NCBI GenBank assembly: GCA_937974275.1
Contig: CALJIF010000096.1
Location: 1 to 46,220 of the forward strand
DNA: 46,220 nt
Direction: 5' to 3'
DNA from: an uncultured Flavobacteriales bacterium
GTDB lineage: Bacteria > Bacteroidota > Bacteroidia > Palsa-965
Position 1 is the first letter of the stretch, and every line of letters begins with the position of its first letter. Below are positions 43,674-46,220 of this stretch, piece by piece. Position numbers and translations under genes: made by a program. The notes under the pieces were generated by a model. It ran no database searches. It was given only the letters and a program-made list of their open reading frames with translations, and was not told the DNA's origin.

Positions 43674-43751
43674 GGTGCGACACCTAACGGAGTCGTGGTG
43701 ACACTGTAACCGTGTTCCGGTTACAGGTGTTGGACTACTATCGGAGTCCAA
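43674..43751. repeat. Train of three hairpins with a shared CGGAGTC motif
   Basis: Hairpin A (43678-43695): CGAC/GTCG, an A-A mismatch, CC/GG and loop TAAC. Hairpin B (43704-43726): perfect 9-bp CTGTAACCG/CGGTTACAG with loop TGTTC. Hairpin C (43730-43751): perfect 7-bp TTGGACT/AGTCCAA with an 8-base loop. A and C share CTAACGGAGTCG versus CTATCGGAGTCC at their 3' sides, so they look like diverged copies of one element. Competing GGTG/CACC pairings exist around A. Confidence 0.65.
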
Positions 43752-43835
43752 ATGAATACAGGTAAAATCGCTGTGAAACTCCGGCAATTAAGGATATGCT
43801 GTAGCCGTAATTAACCACCGTTAATAACTAATGTG

Positions 43836-43864
43836 TTGACTTCGACATAATTATCCTATTTTCG
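43836..43864 (+). promoter_or_regulatory. Promoter of the NlpC/P60 gene
   Basis: TTG (43836-43838), an 18-base spacer and TATTTTCG (43857-43864) match the consensus with one mismatch. The box ends seven bases before the ATG at 43872. Confidence 0.55.
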
Positions 43865-43871
43865 CACCCGC

Positions 43872-44390
43872 ATGAAAATGTTATTCATCTATCTATTCCA
43901 CCTGCTGTGGTTATTGGCTCCCGAAAAAACGGAGCAGCCGATAATTGCCTCTGTGCCTGCGTCCGGCGCTGTAGTGGCAGATAGTGTAACACGCGAAATG
44001 ATTACGGACAGCGTGATCAACTTCTCAAAAAAGTTTATCGGCACACCGTACCGTTATGGAGCCATGAATCCGGGAAGCGGATTCGATTGTTCGCACTTTG
44101 TTTCCTACGTGCACGGAAATGCAGGTGTAACATTACCAACAAGCAGCACGGCTTTAGCAACACAGGGTGAAGAAATCAAATTTGAAGATATCCGCAAAGG
44201 CGACCTAATGTTCTTCAAAGGACGTTCACTTTCCAGTCCCCGTGTTGGCCATGTTTCGTTGGTGATTGATGTTAAACCGGGTTCCATTAAAATGATTCAC
44301 GCTACACATCGTGGTGTCATCATCGATGAATACTACAACATGAAATACTACCAGCAGCGTTATCTGCAGGCTCGCCGTATTTCATACTAA
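43872..44390 (+). CDS. NlpC/P60 cell-wall peptidase
   Basis: This 172-residue secreted protein has a short N-terminal hydrophobic segment (about 3-16) and an NlpC/P60 domain at about 48-172. The nucleophile is Cys73 in GSGFDCSHFVSYV, the base His127 in VGHVSLVID, and the third residue is probably His143 or His146 (MIHATHRGV). Such enzymes cut D-Glu to diamino acid bonds in peptidoglycan peptides. It is a single gene between a hairpin-rich region and a convergent CapA gene. Confidence 0.92.
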   Translation: MKMLFIYLFHLLWLLAPEKTEQPIIASVPASGAVVADSVTREMITDSVINFSKKFIGTPYRYGAMNPGSGFDCSHFVSYVHGNAGVTLPTSSTALATQGEEIKFEDIRKGDLMFFKGRSLSSPRVGHVSLVIDVKPGSIKMIHATHRGVIIDEYYNMKYYQQRYLQARRISY

Positions 44391-44404
44391 CTCTACGTTT
44401 CCGA

Positions 44405-45436
44405 TTATTGTTTTCTGCGAATGTCACCTTCATCGCTAACGATGATGGGAGTTTCAGGAAAATCTTCCTTCGTCAATCGCTGCATTTCGAAGATGGCTTG
44501 TTTGTTCGGATCAATTGTAGGACCACCCTCGCCCAGTTGCACGATGGGAATTATTTTCCCCGACATAAATTTTCCTGTGGAATCAACATCAACAATTACG
44601 ATGGGCGCATAACCTCCATTGCCGCGTAAATTGAATCGAGAATACGTACAGAAGTTCCCCATGCTGTATGCAATGAAACGATCTTTGTACAACTCTATAG
44701 CGCGCGGAACATGAGGGCCGTGACCGAAAACGATATCCGCTCCCGCATCAATTACAGCGTGTGAAAAGGCATGTACATTCCCGCGATTTTCACCGAGAAA
44801 TAATTCTGTTTCGCGAGTAACGTGATTTTTAGTGGCGCCCTCTGCTCCACCATGAAATGATACGATCACAATATCGCAGGTACTGTCCAACTCCTGCACG
44901 ATAGCTTTTGCTCCCGGAATGTCACGAATATCGACAGTTCCTGTATTCGGCGCAAATGCGCAAAAACCGTATTTCACGCCGTTCTTCTCAAACTTTACGG
45001 AAGGCTGATATAATAATCCTGCAAAATGCAATCCTGCATTACGTAATGTGTTCGTTGTAGAAACACGCCCTTCTTCTCCAAAATCACCAACGTGATTATT
45101 GGCAACACTTACCACATCAAATCCGGCGTCCACCAAATATCCGGCGTAACGAGTAGGTTGACGAAACGCATAACACTTTTTCGGATCTGAACATTTCTTC
45201 AATGCGCCACCCGAATCTAAAAATGTGCCTTCACAATTACCGAACGTGACATCCGCATTTTGCAAATAGGATTTTACCGGATCAAAAATATCTTTGCCGT
45301 CATTGGGCGGTAAATGCTCTTTGCCCGGAAAGTTGGTTCCGATCATGATATCGCCAACACCAACAACTCGAATCGTGTCTCCCGCGATTAATGCTGAAGA
45401 AATAATGAAAGCAAACAGAAAAAAAAGATTGCGCAT
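44405..45436 (-). CDS. CapA-family protein (metallophosphatase-like fold)
   Basis: This 343-residue secreted protein has a signal peptide ending near LIAG and a PGA_cap domain. Motifs are VVGVGDIMIG, FGNCEGTF, VSVANNHVGDFGEEG, IVSFHGGAEG, VFGHGPHVPRAIELY and AYSMGNFCT, in the order seen in CapA/YwtB proteins. CapA takes part in poly-gamma-glutamate export in Bacillus; here no capB or capC is present, so that role is unlikely. Its ATG shares one base with the stop of the upstream M23 gene (TAATG). Confidence 0.88.
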   Translation of the reverse strand: MRNLFFLFAFIISSALIAGDTIRVVGVGDIMIGTNFPGKEHLPPNDGKDIFDPVKSYLQNADVTFGNCEGTFLDSGGALKKCSDPKKCYAFRQPTRYAGYLVDAGFDVVSVANNHVGDFGEEGRVSTTNTLRNAGLHFAGLLYQPSVKFEKNGVKYGFCAFAPNTGTVDIRDIPGAKAIVQELDSTCDIVIVSFHGGAEGATKNHVTRETELFLGENRGNVHAFSHAVIDAGADIVFGHGPHVPRAIELYKDRFIAYSMGNFCTYSRFNLRGNGGYAPIVIVDVDSTGKFMSGKIIPIVQLGEGGPTIDPNKQAIFEMQRLTKEDFPETPIIVSDEGDIRRKQ

Positions 45437-46220
45437 TAGTCGAAAGATTGATTGGATTGCTCCGATTGTTCAATGATTTTCAAATATTCTTCCGGCGTTA
45501 AATCCAGGAAGTAATAATTCACCGGATTTACTTTTTCACCGTTACGAATCACTTCATAATGCACGTGTGGTCCGCTGGAAATTCCGGAATTACCAACCAA
45601 TCCAATAATCTCGCCACGTTTCACCACTTGTCCCGGCTTTACCAACATTTTACTCATATGACCATACAATGTTTGGTAACCAAATCCGTGATTGATAACG
45701 ACGTGACTTCCGTAACCTGCAGCTTCCGCATCCGCACGATCCACCACACCATCACCCGTTGCATAAATCGGTGTTCCGATAGCAGCGTTGAAATCCATGC
45801 CGGTGTGCATTTTCACAATTTTATAAATTGGATGTGTACGATATCCGTAGCCCGAAGGAGTACCTTTCAAATCCTTAGCGGAAATGGGCATAATGGAAGG
45901 AATTGAAGACAACAACTTCTCTTTGTTTTTCGCCAACTTAATCACCTCATCGAACGATTTCGACTGAATATAAATTTGTTTGGAAACGCGATCTATTTTC
46001 TGCGTTAGCATGATCATGACATCCGAATTGTCATAACCTTCCAATTCCTTATAGCGATTTGCACCACCAAAACCCGCCATACGAATCTCGCTTGGAATGG
46101 GCTCCGCTTCAAAAATTACACGATAAATATTATCGTCCCGCTGTTGCAGATCGGCCAATACCAGATTCAAATTATCCAGGCGAGAACTCAGGAGTTCGTA
46201 TTGAAAACGCATCTTGTCCA
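45436..46220 (-). CDS. M23-family peptidase, N-terminus beyond the window
   Basis: At least 261 residues are visible; the frame is open through the right edge, and codons before the internal ATG at 46212 continue in frame. The N-terminal part is coiled coil. The C-terminal LytM domain (about 120-240) has the zinc ligands H-x3-D in MHTGMDFNA and HVHYE, with GYGYRTHPI and YATGDGVVDRADAEAAGYGS. Family members here usually have a membrane anchor in the missing part. It likely cleaves peptidoglycan crosslinks or regulates an amidase. It is coupled with the CapA gene. Confidence 0.9.
   Translation of the reverse strand, partial: DKMRFQYELLSSRLDNLNLVLADLQQRDDNIYRVIFEAEPIPSEIRMAGFGGANRYKELEGYDNSDVMIMLTQKIDRVSKQIYIQSKSFDEVIKLAKNKEKLLSSIPSIMPISAKDLKGTPSGYGYRTHPIYKIVKMHTGMDFNAAIGTPIYATGDGVVDRADAEAAGYGSHVVINHGFGYQTLYGHMSKMLVKPGQVVKRGEIIGLVGNSGISSGPHVHYEVIRNGEKVNPVNYYFLDLTPEEYLKIIEQSEQSNQSFD

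Larger units (their letters stand above)
43473..43871. other. Gene-free region with palindrome and hairpin train
   Basis: This is the only stretch above 300 bases without a gene. I find no plausible reading frame. It holds the MerR promoter (near 43473-43495), a purine-rich part with GTGATGTTG repeated twice (43520-43550), a 26-bp palindrome and several hairpins listed separately. An ATTAAC/GTTAAT hairpin follows near 43810-43826, then the NlpC/P60 promoter. Confidence 0.6.

Noticed and set aside
43600..43760. CRISPR array
   Set aside because: The repeats are inverted and of differing sequence, without regular direct repeats and spacers, and no cas genes are present.
44405..45436. Poly-gamma-glutamate capsule locus
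   Set aside because: Only a CapA-fold protein is present, without capB or capC; its neighbour is an M23 peptidase.

Overview
The window reads as chromosome of a Bacteroidota (Bacteroidetes) bacterium. The evidence is three secreted proteins with type IX secretion (T9SS) C-terminal sorting domains, a TonB-dependent receptor with an N-terminal carboxypeptidase-regulatory domain, a PorE-like TPR/PD40 protein, families largely confined to the phylum (DUF4421, DUF493 of the short type, YtxJ), and many matches to the phylum's promoter consensus TTG-N17-23-TAnnTTTG. Shine-Dalgarno sites are largely absent. I cannot place it below phylum with confidence. Most genes are housekeeping or envelope genes; I see no prophage, transposase, CRISPR array, tRNA or rRNA.

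Layout. 1-5819: the 5' part of a Nif3-like gene (minus strand) faces a plus-strand run lpxK - purine nucleoside phosphorylase - choice-of-anchor-B T9SS protein - radical SAM protein - secreted protein. 5820-12391: two hairpins, then gatB - TlpA-like lipoprotein - M1 peptidase with a probable outer-membrane barrel - lpxH, ending tail to tail with gapA (12388-13377). 13443-16730: a large BNR/VPS10-like T9SS protein with its own terminator. 16952-18611: lipA and an outer-membrane-like protein. 18671-19673: OsmC, the bacillithiol-linked YtxJ and a 43-residue lipoprotein found by eye. 19774-25914: ung, a T9SS alpha/beta hydrolase, an unknown helical protein and a TonB receptor. 25955-30784: hemE, a membrane-anchored glycoside hydrolase, lhgO and bestrophin. 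30851-33683: S4-domain protein, DUF493 and a DPP4-type peptidase. 33697-37119: DUF4421 protein and aconitase. 37257-39677: FtsX/MacB-type permease and the rpsF-rpsR-rplI operon. 39915-43131: EI24/CysZ-like membrane protein, mqnA and the PorE-like protein. 43137-46220: MerR regulator, a 399-base gene-free stretch rich in hairpins, NlpC/P60 peptidase, CapA-like protein and a truncated M23 peptidase.

How the genes fit together. LpxK and LpxH are both lipid A enzymes, and envelope work dominates (M23, NlpC/P60, DUF4421, M1 with barrel, PorE-like). The T9SS cargo proteins and the PorE-like protein point to an active T9SS encoded elsewhere. MqnA implies menaquinone synthesis by the futalosine route. 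YtxJ implies bacillithiol chemistry.

Non-coding structure is the least ordinary part: promoter -10-type boxes only 4-7 bases before start codons (probable leaderless mRNAs), a long inverted repeat over the promoter and start codon of the TonB receptor, a 12-bp inverted repeat before gatB, a paired 25-base repeat upstream of the VPS10-like gene, and a 26-bp perfect palindrome plus a hairpin train at 43606-43751. I found no clear undescribed multi-gene system; these regulatory and repeat structures are the best candidates for novelty.
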